From Pegoplata infirma (taxonomy: Eukaryota > Arthropoda > Insecta > Diptera > Anthomyiidae), in NCBI GenBank assembly GCA_963921195.1, contig OY992538.1, positions 4,526,001 through 4,590,000 on the forward strand: a stretch of DNA of 64,000 bases, in the 5' to 3' direction. Positions 11,714 to 23,127 of this stretch are shown piece by piece. The notes under the pieces are model-generated. The model searched no databases and was not told the origin of the DNA. It saw nothing but the letters and a program-made list of their open reading frames with translations. A program made the position numbers and the translations under genes. Every line of letters begins with the position of its first letter. The first letter of the stretch is position 1.

Positions 11714-12076
11714 CAATGGTTCCCAACCTTTGATTCTCGCCCCACTAGGGGGCAATTTCATGGTTCCAGGGGGGCAACGAACAAATTTTCAAGATTTTTT
11801 TTAGTCAAATTAACTAAAAAATAGTAAAAAATTAGTAAAATTAACTACAAAAACATTTTTTTAGCAATATTAACTACAAAATTTGTTAATTGTTAAAAAC
11901 TTTTACTAAAAACTTAGTTTAAATGCTTATTTTACAAAAAATTTGCTGAACCAGTAGTAATTTTTCATTACAAACAAAAATTAAAAAATATCAAATTTTT
12001 CTTGAGTGTAGGGGGGACAAGGCAGTTTTTTCAACTTAAAAGTGGGGCGTGGCGTAAAAAAGGTTGGGAACCATTG
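11714..12076. mobile_element. hAT-type MITE with 8-bp duplication
   Basis: Inverted ends CAATGGTTCCCAACCTTT and AAAGGTTGGGAACCATTG bound 363 bp with no coding capacity. Both sides carry the direct 8-bp duplication CTTTAGTT (11706-11713 and 12077-12084), which is the hallmark length of hAT-superfamily insertion. The ends resemble those of the element at 58707-59585. Confidence 0.9.
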
Positions 12077-12084
12077 CTTTAGTT

Positions 12085-12659
12085 TTTACTGCATTTAAAA
12101 CAACATGTTTTCGCAAATCAAGTCACTCTGCTCTTTATGCTATTACAATTGAGCAATGCTTCTGTTACGACATGTTTTGCGAAAACATGTGTTTAAACAA
12201 ACGATTTCATTCTCGAGTGTCAAATACTAAACTTGAAGTTGACTTATTGATTATGGCAACCCTACAAATCTTCCATACTACATATTGATCGGTATAAGTA
12301 CCATCATACATGTGTTTTAAAACAATAGCACTTGTGCATGAACCAAGGGCCGCTGTCAGAAAAAAACATACACCATATCCATTTATCACTTTCTAGATAT
12401 TTCTGCGTTCAATACGCATTGTAAACAATTTTTATGCTCAGTAATATCAAACTCTTTTGCTCATGCTTATATCGACTTTGTAGGTATAAATATGGATGAT
12501 CATGACGACTTTCAATTGATTATATTTTATACACCATGTGTTTATTTACTTGTTTCTTGTTTGAAGAAAAAGCACAAGACAAGCCCCCGTGCATGACGTC
12601 ATGTAACCAACTTGATTACTCCTATATATTATGTTCATGATAAAAAAAACAAACCCACC
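12085..12659. other. Intergenic DNA, nothing recognised
   Basis: Base composition is less extreme than the flanks, but no frame resembles a known protein and no RNA gene or repeat boundary was recognised. Confidence 0.45.
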
Positions 12660-12783
12660 AAAACGTGTTTTTATACGCTCCAACCACAGTATGGGGGTGT
12701 ACTTACTTTATCATTCCATGTGTAACGCATTGAAATATCGGACGGGTACCCTATAAGTATTTTTGATCCAAGATCGATTCTAA

Positions 12784-12934
12784 AGGCGCCATACACTATA
12801 CTGCATGTCGTCCAACTTGCTGGATGGACGTGGGCATTTTATTTTTGTAATAGTAGTCCAACAAGCCCATTTTAAAATCGCATTTTCATCCAACAAATTG
12901 TACAGCGTGCAGTATCGTGTAAGCCCCCCCCCCC
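12784..12934. mobile_element. Small inverted-repeat insert with CTAA duplication
   Basis: The insert has ends related to each other as inverted repeats (TACACTATACTGCATG near the left end and the complement of CGTGCAGTATCGTGTA near the right end). It is flanked on both sides by CTAA (12780-12783 and 12935-12938), while the uninterrupted host sequence near 15975 has a single GATTCTAAGACATTCT. Confidence 0.65.
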
Positions 12935-13012
12935 CTAAGGCACTCTATGAATGTCCGTCCGTTTAAAAAAAAAAATACCAGGGGGAAAAAGTTCCACCTT
13001 AAAGAACAAACC

Positions 13013-13804
13013 CACACTCATAATAATAACTCTGTAAAATACTCTGTAAAATGACTGGAATCTTAATTCAACAGATATTTGACAGAGTTTTCTGTCAAAA
13101 TACAGATTTAAAGAAAAAATTTTGTATTTTGTTTTGACAAAAAAAACAAAGTTTCCTCTGTTATATTACTTTTTACTTTGTAATCTTAATTTTACAGATA
13201 ATTAACAGAGTTTTCTGCTACAATACAGATCTAAGCTAAATGCTTCGAATTTTTTTATAACCAAAAAAGTTTTCTGTTTCGAGTAGTTTTTGTTACCAAA
13301 CATCCAAATTTTATCTGTAATTTTTTTTTTTTTTTTAAGAAAAAGTAACAAAAAAAGTTATCAAAATTTATTTTTCAGAAATCTTATAAAAATTTTACAA
13401 AATAACATGCATTTAACTAAACTCTGTAAATTTACAGAGTTTTTTCTGTAATTTTTTTTTTTGCATCAAATATATGATAATTTCATAGTTTTCTTTGCTA
13501 AATGGTGGTTTATTTAACCAATATTTTACTAGAAACTCTGTAAATTAACAGTTTTTTTTGTGCAAATCGTTTTACAGAGTTTTATGGTAAAATTACACAG
13601 TTTTCTCTGTAAAAAAGCTTTTATATTTAACCAATATTTCACTATAAACTCTGTAAATTAACAGTTTTTTTTTTTTTTGTCAAAATCATTTTACAGAGTT
13701 TTTTAGTAAAATTACCAAGAAATGTTGTTAGCTGGAAAAGTATGGTGTACTCTGTTAAACTAGCAGAGTTTTTCTGTAATTTAACAGAGTTATTATTTTG
13801 AGTG
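13013..13804. mobile_element. CTCTGTAAA-rich non-autonomous element
   Basis: The left end CACTCATAATAATAACTCTG is complementary to the right end CAGAGTTATTATTTTGAGTG. The body repeats ACTCTGTAAA/TTTACAGAGT words many times in both orientations. It interrupts the DINE-like host. A decayed right end of the same family is seen at about 62785-62855. Confidence 0.75.
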
Positions 13805-14316
13805 CAATCTCTGAAAAATATAATTTTTTACATGTTTTTGGGTATTTTTGTTTAAAAAATTCAACATTTTTATGGTAGAAGTTTAAAACTGTGCACTAAG
13901 ACTCGATGGATTAGAAAATGTCGTTTTTTGGTCTGCCACTTTTGAGGGCGCTGAAGCTCCCCCCATAAAAAACTCCCCTGTAATATATATTTTTTTTTTA
14001 ACATGTTGGAGGGTATAAAAGATTCGGCACAACCAAATTTAACATTCTCACTTGTTTTATTTGAGATTTATTTTTAACATAATGCTTTATAAAAATATCT
14101 AAATGTTAATTTACTTTATTTATTGTTAGCATATTTAGTATATTTAGAATGTATTGTATTCATAAATACGTATTTTATATGTTATTATAACATGTGTTAC
14201 TTGATATCTCGATTATTTTTAAATACTTGGAGCATCGGTTGTGTTATGTGTTTCAAATGTGTGTGTGTCTTATGGTAGCTAAAATTTATCGGTTTCTGGT
14301 AGTGTGATATAATATA

Positions 14317-14388
14317 TCCCATATGGTCTAGTGGCTAGGATATCTGGCTTTCACCCAGAAGGCCCGGGTTCGATTCCCGGTATGGGAA
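14317..14388 (+). tRNA. tRNA-Glu (TTC)
   Basis: A 72-nt cloverleaf: acceptor TCCCATA pairs with TATGGGA, the anticodon arm CTGGCTTTCACCCAG gives anticodon TTC, and the T arm CCGGGTTCGATTCCCGG is perfect. An A box (TGGTCTAGTGG) and B box (GGTTCGATTCC) are present. A T run at 14391-14399 directly behind the gene can serve as the Pol III terminator. The gene looks intact and functional. Confidence 0.96.
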
Positions 14389-15410
14389 ATTTTTTTTTTA
14401 TTTTTATTATTTTTTTTTTAATTTAAAACATCAATATTTTTAACAAAAAAAATTGTTTTGAATAAAACAATGTCTCAAAAACACCATTGCGTCCATTTGC
14501 ATTTCAGGTGACAATATATTTTTTTATTTTGAACAAAAACGAAATTTCGATAAAAATTTTTTTTTATAATTTTCCATATTTAAAAAATGTCATTCCGTCA
14601 AAATTTAACAATTTATTAAGTTTTTCCGTCACTAAAGTTTTTATATTTATAAAAACAAATATTTTCAAATGACGCAATATGCTCCGTATCTCAGCAAGTA
14701 ATTCAGATCTATTTTACTTGATTGAGCTTCAATTGTAAGTAATTGCCGATGAAGAAAAAACTTGTGCCTGTTAGCATGTAGTTAAAACCGAACGTTGATG
14801 ACAATTCACAGTTTCAATTAAATTGCTTGGGCACGCACTATGATTCCTTTCAATAAGTCTTTGATATTCAGCATAAGTGCTGCCACGAAGAAAATTCGAA
14901 ATTACACATAGAAGTAGTTAAAATTATACATGAAACCTACAATTACTAGCGAGTCGTGTATAATATTCGACATTTTACCGAATAGTTTGATTACCAAGGA
15001 AACCAAAAATATGCAGTATCATGTTTTTTTCCTGCGCATTGTATTGATAAATGGGTGAGGTATTTATCCGTTTCAGAAGATTTGAAGAAATCTGGCATCG
15101 ATTTGTTAGAGCATATTTTTGCATATTTTAGCCTTAAGAGCATAATTTTGCATATTTTGGGTTTAAGAGCATATTTTAGCATAAGAGCATATTTTTAGGT
15201 AATTTTTTTAATTTTTAGAGCATTTTTTCACTTTTTAGAGGATTTTTTTTTAATTTTTAGAGCAGTCTTTTCCAAAATTTTTTTATAACAACACTTATTT
15301 TTAAATTTTTTGGGATGTTTTTTTTTTTAATTTTGTATGTAAGTGCATTGAAATATTTGTTTTGGTTTTGTTTTCCTGTCAGTTTGAGATGTCTGGAAAC
15401 TCAGCTAAAA
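14389..15410. other. AT-rich intergenic DNA with GAGCATATTTT repeats
   Basis: Between about 15100 and 15265 the word TTAGAGCATATTTT recurs in several degenerate copies; similar words occur at about 17850-17925 and 57780-57840. Otherwise nothing was recognised. Confidence 0.45.
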
Positions 15411-16102
15411 AAAACACATGAGAGTCTTAAATTCGGCTGTGCCGAATCTATTATACCCTCCAACATGTAAAGAAATAAAAAAAAATTTGACAGGGGCGTT
15501 GTTTTAATGGGGGGGGGGGAGGTAAGGTAGGGGGAGGGGTCGGTGAGCTGGGGTGACTCCTTGGTCCTCACGGTATATGTCTACAACTTTATTTTTGTCT
15601 GCTTTGTGCACTTAAGTATTATAGTTTTATAATTATTTAAGTTATTTTTTATCCACGCCCTTAAAAGAGGGGCTGGGCAAAAAAGAGACATTTTTTAATC
15701 CCCTGGGTCCAAGCTCAGGACTATAAACTTCTGCGAACATAAAAATGTCTCATTTGGTTCACAAAAATACAAAAAAACATCAAAAAAATTAGCATTTTTA
15801 AGAGGTTGGTTTAGTTCTTCAAGGGGGAACTTTTTTCCCCCTGGTCCGATTTGGCCCATTTCCGAACTTAACCTGCCTGGACCATAAGACATATTTATGC
15901 CAAACTTGAGGGGTCTAGCTCGTTTATTTTGGACTGCATCGTGTTAACTACAGACGGACGGACGGACATCGCTAGAATGTCTTAGAATCGATCACTGATC
16001 AATAATATATATACTTTATGGGGTCCCCGACCGATATTTCGATGCGTTACACACGGAATGACAAAGTGAGTATACCCCCATACTGTAGTTGGAGGGTATA
16101 AA
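15411..16102. mobile_element. DINE-like element, TACCCTCCAAC subtype, near full length
   Basis: Starts with a TTCGGCTGTGCCGAA hairpin and TATACCCTCCAACATG, contains ACAGACGGACGGACGGACAT and TATATATACTTTATGGGGTC, and ends with GTAGTTGGAGGGTATAAA. The end words are complementary (TATACCCTCCAAC / GTTGGAGGGTATA). No coding sequence. This is the reference copy for the reversed and partial ones at 12660, 28785, 45021, 50776, 31573 and 29672. Confidence 0.7.
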
Positions 16103-16347
16103 AATACATTGAACAACAATTTCAAACTTTTTCCAAAATTTCGGGGTTCTGACGATTGATTTCCCTTTGGTTTGTTCTTGCTTCATATATATATGGGGCA
16201 TTCCATGTGAAATCGGACACTTTGAAATTTTTTTTTTAGATTTTCCCAATTTATTTACAGTTTTTAGTACCCTTCGAAAACTAAATTTTCAGAATTTTTT
16301 GATGACCCGTTCAAAAGATATCGAATTTTTAAAAATTGGTAGTTTGC

Positions 16348-16633
16348 TACACGCAAAAAAATATTTTACCAAGCGCTTGGGAGGAATCACATTAAACAAG
16401 ATTTTTGCGTATATTATGCGAGAACTAATAATATTTTACTAAGCGCTTGCATAATTATACCTAACTTTGCAAACGTTTCAAGAAATTTCCCATGAGCTTG
16501 CATAATTTTACTAACTTTAAGATAAAACAAACAAACGCTTGGTAAAATGTTATAAGTTTTTGCATAATATACGTAAAAATATTGTTTAACGTGATTCCTC
16601 CCAAGCGCTTGACAAAATATTTTTTTGCGTGTA
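16348..16633. mobile_element. Near-perfect palindromic MITE with TA flanks
   Basis: About 100-bp arms face each other: ACACGCAAAAAAATATTTTA with CCAAGCGCTTGGGAGG on the left, mirrored by CCTCCCAAGCGCTTG and TATTTTTTTGCGTGTA on the right. The element is about 286 bp and both ends abut TA, consistent with Tc1/mariner-type non-autonomous elements. No coding sequence. Confidence 0.8.
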
Positions 16634-16791
16634 ATTTACTCAAATTTCTTTTACTCATAACTTCTTCAATAATGGTCCAAATTTCATTTTTTTTTTCAAA
16701 AATTTTGTTTTTTTGCGTACTTTAAAAAAAAAAATCTCAAAAAATTCTTAAAAGCGCTCTAGTATGCGATTTTTAAGTTTTTAAATTTAAG

Positions 16792-17047
16792 GGGCCTATT
16801 CACAAAAAAAGTCATAACTCAATCATAACTTAATTTTTTCCATGTGGTTGTTGTAAACAATCATAAAAAAATTCAAATTTTGTTTGAAAATTTCAAAAAA
16901 ATAGAGACCTGCTACCCACATCGTCTCAAAATTGACAAATAATTTTAAATTTTGAGACTTTTTATGATTGTGTTTACAACAAACACAGGGAATATGAAGT
17001 TTGAAAATAATAAAATTAATAACCAGTCATAACTGTGAATAGGCCTG
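16792..17047. mobile_element. MITE with GGCCTATTCACA ends
   Basis: The left end GGGCCTATTCACAAAAAAAG and the right end CTGTGAATAGGCCTG are inverted repeats over about 13 bp, and AGTCATAACT recurs near both ends. Length is about 256 bp. A similar right end (GGTGTGAATAGGCCC) occurs alone at about 18832. Confidence 0.6.
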
Positions 17048-17227
17048 TAAATCTCATTTTTGAAAATGTTTGTACTCTTCGATTTTTTTGAAATTTTTTT
17101 GTGTAAAACTTCTATCGATTCTACAAATTTTTACCCAGGAGGATTGTGGGATAACGATTAGTACTATTTTTCAAAATTTTTTGAAAAAAATTTTTATGTA
17201 ATTTTTCAATCTAAAAATCATTTCTAC

Positions 17228-17824
17228 TGCTCCAATGGTGCGTCATAGAGGGGTCATTTATAAGACCGACCCCCATTAATTTTTGCGTCTTCACATTTCT
17301 TTAGAACAAACTAATACCCTATCTCCAATTTCTAAGGGGGCTCCCACACAAAACGACATTTTTTAAAATTTGCTTCAACAGCTCTAACTGCCCTAATAGT
17401 GCCCCTTAGAGCAACAAAATGTATAACTGACCCACAATATTTTTTTAGTCCAAACATTTTCTCTGAACAAACCTACCCCCTATCTCTAATTGTTAAGGCG
17501 GTCCCCATACAATTTTTTTTTAATTTTTGTAAATTTGTTTTATTTAATCAGCTTCTACCGGTCCAATGGTGCGTTCGAGAGGGGTCATTATTGAGACCGA
17601 CCCCCATTTATTTTTACCCCCAAACATTTTTGTAAAATATACCACAGCCCTATCTCCACTCGCTAAGTAGGCTTCCATCCAAAATTACATTTTTATAAAA
17701 TTTGCTCCAACTGTTATTTGTATGGGAGCCTACTAAGCGAGTGGAGATAGGGCGTAGGTATGTTTTACAAAAATGTTGGAGGGTAAAAATAAATGGGGGT
17801 CGGTATCACTAATGACCCCTCTCG
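17228..17824. repeat. Three ~170-bp direct repeats closed by an inverted copy
   Basis: Units beginning near 17228, 17388 and 17560 share CCAATGGTGCGT, GAGGGGTCATT, GACCGACCCCCATT and CCCTATCTCC words in the same order. From 17576 to 17824 the third unit is followed by its own reverse complement (GCGAGTGGAGATAGGGCG, AAATGGGGGTCGGTAT, AATGACCCCTCTCG), making a palindrome of about 250 bp. No coding sequence is apparent. Confidence 0.7.
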
Positions 17825-17839
17825 CAAAAAAGGGGACAT

Positions 17840-19320
17840 ATTTTTTTAAGAGTATATTTTTATTGTTTTTAGAGCATATTTTCCGTTTTTTAACCGCATA
17901 AAACGTGTTTTTTAGCATATTTTTGGTTTCCCTGTTGATTACTCATATTACGTTTTTTATTAAAACGTACCATTTTAGTTCTTTTTAAGAAAAAGTTTTA
18001 TTTTAGTACTTTTTTATTAAAAGTACTTAAAAAGTGATTTTTTTATAAAGTACTAAAGTTTTACTTTTTTTTATAAAAAGTTCTTAAATAGTACCTATAA
18101 AGGTACTAAAATAGTACTTTTTGTTTATAAAATGTACCTAAATAGTACTTTTAATAAAAAGGACTTAAAAAGGTAATACTTAAATACCAAAATACTTTTT
18201 TTGGATAAAAAAGTACCTTTTTTGAAAATAGTTCTTAAATAGTACTTTAAAAAAAATAACAAAAGCATTTTTTTTTATAAAAAAGTAACAAAATAGTATT
18301 TTTTCGCAAAAAGTATAATTTAATTTTTTCATTTCATCAGGTCATTTCTTCCATGTTTGACGATTTATCTTTACTTTGACGATTTTTTTTTGTAAAAAAA
18401 ATGACAAATGACTATTTGACAATTTTTGCCCAAGAAATGAAGATTTTTTAAAAATTGACAACCTTTACTTATTAAGACAAAAATTTTATATTTTTTTTTT
18501 GCATTCGAAAAAGTGTTAAATAAAGAAAGTCACTGTTGTTTATGGCTTTTAATAATACCAAGTAAAAAAATTAGATTAGACTTGGCCGAATCCATGAATA
18601 TCCTCCACAATGCCCAAAATATATTTTTTTTTAAATTTTGAATAAAAAATTTTATTCTTCGTAAAAAATTCGTAAAAAGAGTTTTAATTCATTTCCGTAT
18701 AAAAGAAAAAAATTAGTGTACATTTTTTTTGAGTGACAAAAGCACTTTGTAAAATAAACACACGATTTTCAAATATATCGAAAATTTGACGATTTTTTAC
18801 AAAATTATTTCGCAGCACTGACTGCGCAGCAGGTGTGAATAGGCCCTAAGGTAAAATTCAAAACGAGGGTTACACGAAACTGTGTTCTAATATAGAGCAC
18901 ATCAATACACAATAAACGATCTAACGATGACTTATGCTAGTATGACTTATTACCACAGACATTTTAATATTTGAATTTATTGATGAATCAATTTCATTTA
19001 ACTGGTGATATTTTTGTTAAATTTTGCGTAGAGAGCATTTTTTTAAAACGGACGTGCCAATTATCATAACAAAATTTTGATATACCAAAGAAGTTAATCG
19101 TATTTCACCTGGAGCCACCTGCACAAGGCATATTTAAATACATACGTATGTATTTTGTAATAAAATAAATTTAAGTCGCATACACTTGTTAAACATACCA
19201 TTTAACAGTTGTAAGCAGTTTTAGGTTTAAATTCTAAGAAATATTTATGAAATACGATTCAAGTAAGCGATTCTTTAATGAGTCACTGACCGGGCCTAAA
19301 AAGCTAAAAACAAAATAGGT
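17840..19320. other. AGTACTTTTT-rich low-complexity tract and flanking DNA
   Basis: From about 17960 to 18310 the words AAAGTACTTTTT and AAATAGTACTTT recur in both orientations as a degenerate tract. At 18562-18615 a start of the DINE-like family is visible (CAAGTAAAAAAATTAGATTA with GGCCGAATCC). The rest was not recognised. Confidence 0.45.
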
Positions 19321-19323
19321 ATT

Positions 19324-19613
19324 CCCGGGTAAAAAAGTTTATATAAATATAATTTAATGAAACTATATAAAATTATATATATATAGATTTTATAAAATTT
19401 TATCAAATTATATTAACCAAATCCTGGATATAATTATATATAATTTTTTCAAATTATATATAAATTTATCAACAAATATATATAAATTTATCAAATTATA
19501 TATAATGTTATCTAATTTTATCCAATTTTTTTAAAAAATTTAACCTGCATATATAATTTTATATAATTATATATAATATCTTAAAATTTCATACAATAAC
19601 TATTTTACTCGGG
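19324..19613. mobile_element. AT-palindrome MITE with CCCGGGT ends
   Basis: Ends CCCGGGTAAAAAAGTT and the complement of AACTATTTTACTCGGG match at 14 of 16 positions. The interior is a mass of TATATAAATT/AATTATATA palindromes that can fold in many ways. Confidence 0.6.
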
Positions 19614-21320
19614 CAGTAATTAAATCAGTTATTTTTTTCATATTTTTTTTTTTAAATATGAATGAAAAACATAATATTTTTTACAAAATTTAGCAAAAAC
19701 TTTGTCAACGTTAGCTTTTTAATTGAAAACGAAAAATATATTTAAAATACTTTGATTTGTTTCAAAGTCACCTCCTTCTTGTTGATTTATTTTCAAACGT
19801 GTAAATATGCACGTTTATTTTTTTGTGTCTCGATTTAAAAGAATTGTTTACAGTATGTTCAATCAATTTAGTAAAATTCTAAATTTGTTAAATTGACACA
19901 TGTACAATATACAATAAAAATTGAAATGGGAGGTGTGTTCTTACAAAGAACATCTTAAATTGTGATCATTGAGGGCCATGATCAACATCATACTACATCA
20001 TCATGTGATGATATAAAAATATATGAATTTGCGTCATATCATAAAAGAGGCAAACACTTTGCAATTGGCACTTATCCATTATGTATATACATTTGCAATC
20101 ATCATATAGTACATAAAAACTAATTTTTTTCTGTAAGTTTGAAAAAAATTTTTTTTTTTTAAAATATGTGATTGGTCGGTCATGCCGACTATATAATTCG
20201 GTTGCCAACTATATTTTTTTTGCACAAAGTTTATTGTATTTTTAACCCTAAACATTATAAATCTTTTTAACTGTATGTAAGTATAAGTGAAACCATCAAA
20301 AACAAATCCTGCATCTATTTTTCTTTTGGTGCGTTATATAGCTTTCTCTTTCTAACACAAAAAGTAGAACAAAATGAAAAAAATTAAACATATGGTTCAA
20401 GATTACTTTTTTTGGCACGCGTCTGTTAAGTCTGTTTAAGCAGCATATAAATATTTATTGGAAATGCAAACTTGGGGCAAATATTCGGCAGTAAAAACAA
20501 AAATTATTAAAAAAGTATTTTTGGGGAAAAAAGTATGATTGGGATTCGGCACATTGGATCCTGCATTTTATGAGCAAACCTTATATTTTATTTACGGCAA
20601 AAGCTCAGGGATGCTGACCCACTGTGCAATGTTGCCATTTGCATGTAATTTTTATATTTTCTGGCACTTTTTTAAATACCCTGCAATAAGGTGGATCGAA
20701 TTTGGCTTTTGGGCGAATTTCGTTCCGGCTCACCGACAGATGTGTTGGAATAGACCTAAAAACAATGTGGTTAAATTTTCATGCAGATCGGTAGTCATCT
20801 GCCGCTGCCGAAATGACGTTGAAAATCCGCGATTTCTTAAAAAATAGTATTTTTTTTTTTTTTTAATTGTCAAAATTACAAAAATCACTTAATCTCCATT
20901 TTTATTTCAGACAATCTTTTCAATTCGATCATATTTTCTTATAAACAAGTTTCAGATTAATAGGACATTGTTAACCCCTCTAAAACGGTTGCCGAAATGA
21001 TTCATACATTTTACTCAAAACCACCAAATTTAAAAAAAAAAATTGATTTTAAGTTGCACAATCTAAAGTTTTTATTGCATTTATTTCAAGTAAATATAAG
21101 TTCGTTTGAATTTTTTTTTTTTTTTTAAAAATACGAGATTCTTAAACAGCGCGTGTAAGGGTCTGTTTCCAGGGCATTTTGGGAAAATTGCACTTTTTTT
21201 AAAAAACTTAGCATTTTTAGTTAAAAACTTTTCATTTTACACTAGATTTATTATAAATTATAATACTTAATATAGAAATGTTGGATTTTAAGAAATTCTT
21301 TAACCCTACACAGCTTTGGG
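19614..21320. other. Intergenic DNA with a dispersed repeat
   Basis: About 20290-20440 is the partner of 3625-3765. A DINE-like terminus with GGTCGGTCATGCCGAC lies at about 20172-20190. The stretch from 20540 to 20850 is open in one frame but its translation resembles nothing known and it has no visible start context or splice structure. Confidence 0.4.
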
Positions 21321-21399
21321 CCCTAAATGGCCCATGATGAACAAATGCATCTAGCAAATAACCGCTTTTGGCGGGCGGCTTACCATTGGGAACATATTT

Positions 21400-21560
21400 T
21401 TTCAATTAAAAATGGGAGCGTGAGTAAAGATCGGAGCTTGAGTAGAGATGGGAGCGTGAGTGAATTTGACCAACTCACGCTCACGAAGATAAAAAATTTT
21501 CACGCAGGAAATTTATCAAGTTTACATACATTTTACTCAGGATCACGTGAGTGACACATA
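21400..21560. repeat. Partial copy of the GTGAG-rich family
   Basis: AGAGATGGGAGCGTGAGTGA at about 21444 matches the terminal sequence of the elements at 35692, 36378, 51621 and 52194. Direct repeats of GGGAGCGTGAGTAAAGAT-like units precede it. Boundaries are unclear. Confidence 0.5.
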
Positions 21561-22159
21561 TTAAACTCGTTCTCGCTGTAATCTCTCTCAAGAAAACTCA
21601 GCACAACTATATTTCGACGTGTTTTATTTTTCTGTCACCATAAAAAATCATGCAAACTCACGAAATTTCACTCATGTTTACATGTGAATCACCTAAAATT
21701 TGTGTCACGTGTGCATTTGTACAAATTATATTTTTAATGAAAAATAAACAAATGATCCATATATTTTATTTAAACAAAATTATATATTATTTCCCGTTTA
21801 AATGCACCCACCCTGAAAGCATTATCCCCTTAAATGCCAGAATTATGTCAGCAAGTAAATATTCTATTGAAATCAGGCGCGGATCTAGGAATTTCATTTG
21901 GGGGGGGAGATTGAAAAAAAAAATGGTACCAAAAAATATAAATGTTTGTTTGGAAGCGGGGGGGGGGGGGGGGGGGGGGGGTGAGTAAATTTTTAATATG
22001 GATTTGGGTGAAATTTTTGTATATCGAAAAAAAATTTTAAGATTTAATTCGTAAATTCAAACATTTGAAATTTTATTTGCAAATTTTAAGACCTGCTCTC
22101 GAAACGTATCATAAAATTAACAAATTAAATGTATATAAAAATATTAATATTGTGACTTT

Positions 22160-23110
22160 TCACTCATTAAAAATTTGTTTTCTTCACAAAATTTCTCAGA
22201 TGTTGAGACATTTTTACTACAGAAAATCTCTTAGATTCTCAAATACTTTCATATAGAAAAATAACCCATTTCTGAGATATTTGCCTTTAGAAAAATTTTC
22301 AGATTCTAAAACCCTTTGATAAAAAAGTATTGTTTTATTCTCAGATCGAATTTTCAATAGAAAATATTTTAGATTCAACATTTTTCGCATAGAAAATGTC
22401 TCAGATTTTTTAAATTTATTTTATGGAAATAATCTGAGATTCTGTGACATTCTTTCTATAAAATTTTTTTCAAATTTTGATATACTTTTCTTATAAAAAA
22501 CCTCTTAAATTATTCTTATATTTCTTGTATGCACAAATTTTCAGATCCTAAAAAATTTTACGGTTTTAATTCCATCAAATGTTTGCCAAGGCAATTTCTT
22601 AGATTTTCAAAATAGAAATATTATTATTGTTGGACACAATTTTAAAAGAAAAATTTCTATGTTCAGAGACACATTTCCTATAGAAAAATTCTCAGAATTT
22701 GCCAAAAAAAAATTTTAGATTCGGAAAGATTATTCATACAAAATTGGTTTCTATAGGAAAGTTCTAAGACTAAGACTTCCTATAACAAAATCATAGATTT
22801 TGATAAACTTTTCCTGTAGAAAAATTCGTAGACTCTAAAAGATTTTTCAAACAAAGAAATCCTCATATTCTTAAAAATTCTTCCATTAAAAAGTCTAAGA
22901 TTCGAAAATATTTTTGAGCATAGAAAACTAAGATTCAAAGACGTTTTTCCTGTAGAAATGTTATCCGATTCTGAGAAATTTATTTGTAGAAAAACTCTTT
23001 TCAGATTCTTAAACATTCTCAGTTGCTGAGGGATCTTTTTGTATAGAAAAGTTATAAGACATTTTTCCTAAAATTTGAGATAATTTTTCAATCAAAAAAT
23101 TCTTTAATTC
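22160..23110. repeat. Degenerate minisatellite, about 35-bp period
   Basis: Words of the type TCTCAGATTCTGAGACATTT followed by CCTATAGAAAAA recur throughout with heavy divergence. The same tract continues at about 24920-25110 after the nested insertion and again outside the hAT element at 25395-25560. Confidence 0.65.
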
Positions 23111-23127
23111 AGAGTCAAATACATAAG

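Larger units (their letters stand above)
12660..14060. mobile_element. DINE-like element, TACCCTCCAAC subtype, reversed, with two nested insertions
   Basis: Reading the minus strand, it begins with ACAAGTGAGAATGTTAAATT at about 14055, then a TACCCTCCAACATGTT-type sequence, and finishes at about 12668 with a TTGGAGCGTATAAA end, as in the intact copy at 15411-16102. The host element is interrupted by a 151-bp palindromic insert (12784-12934) and a 790-bp CTCTGTAAA-rich insert (13013-13804). Confidence 0.65.

Noticed and set aside
17228..17720. Regularly spaced repeats resembling a CRISPR array
   Set aside because: Units are 170 bp, degenerate and without unique spacers, and the genome is eukaryotic.
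20539..20847. 102-codon frame with somewhat higher GC
   Set aside because: No similarity to any family I know, no splice signals or start context, and the surroundings look like old repeat; not called as a gene.
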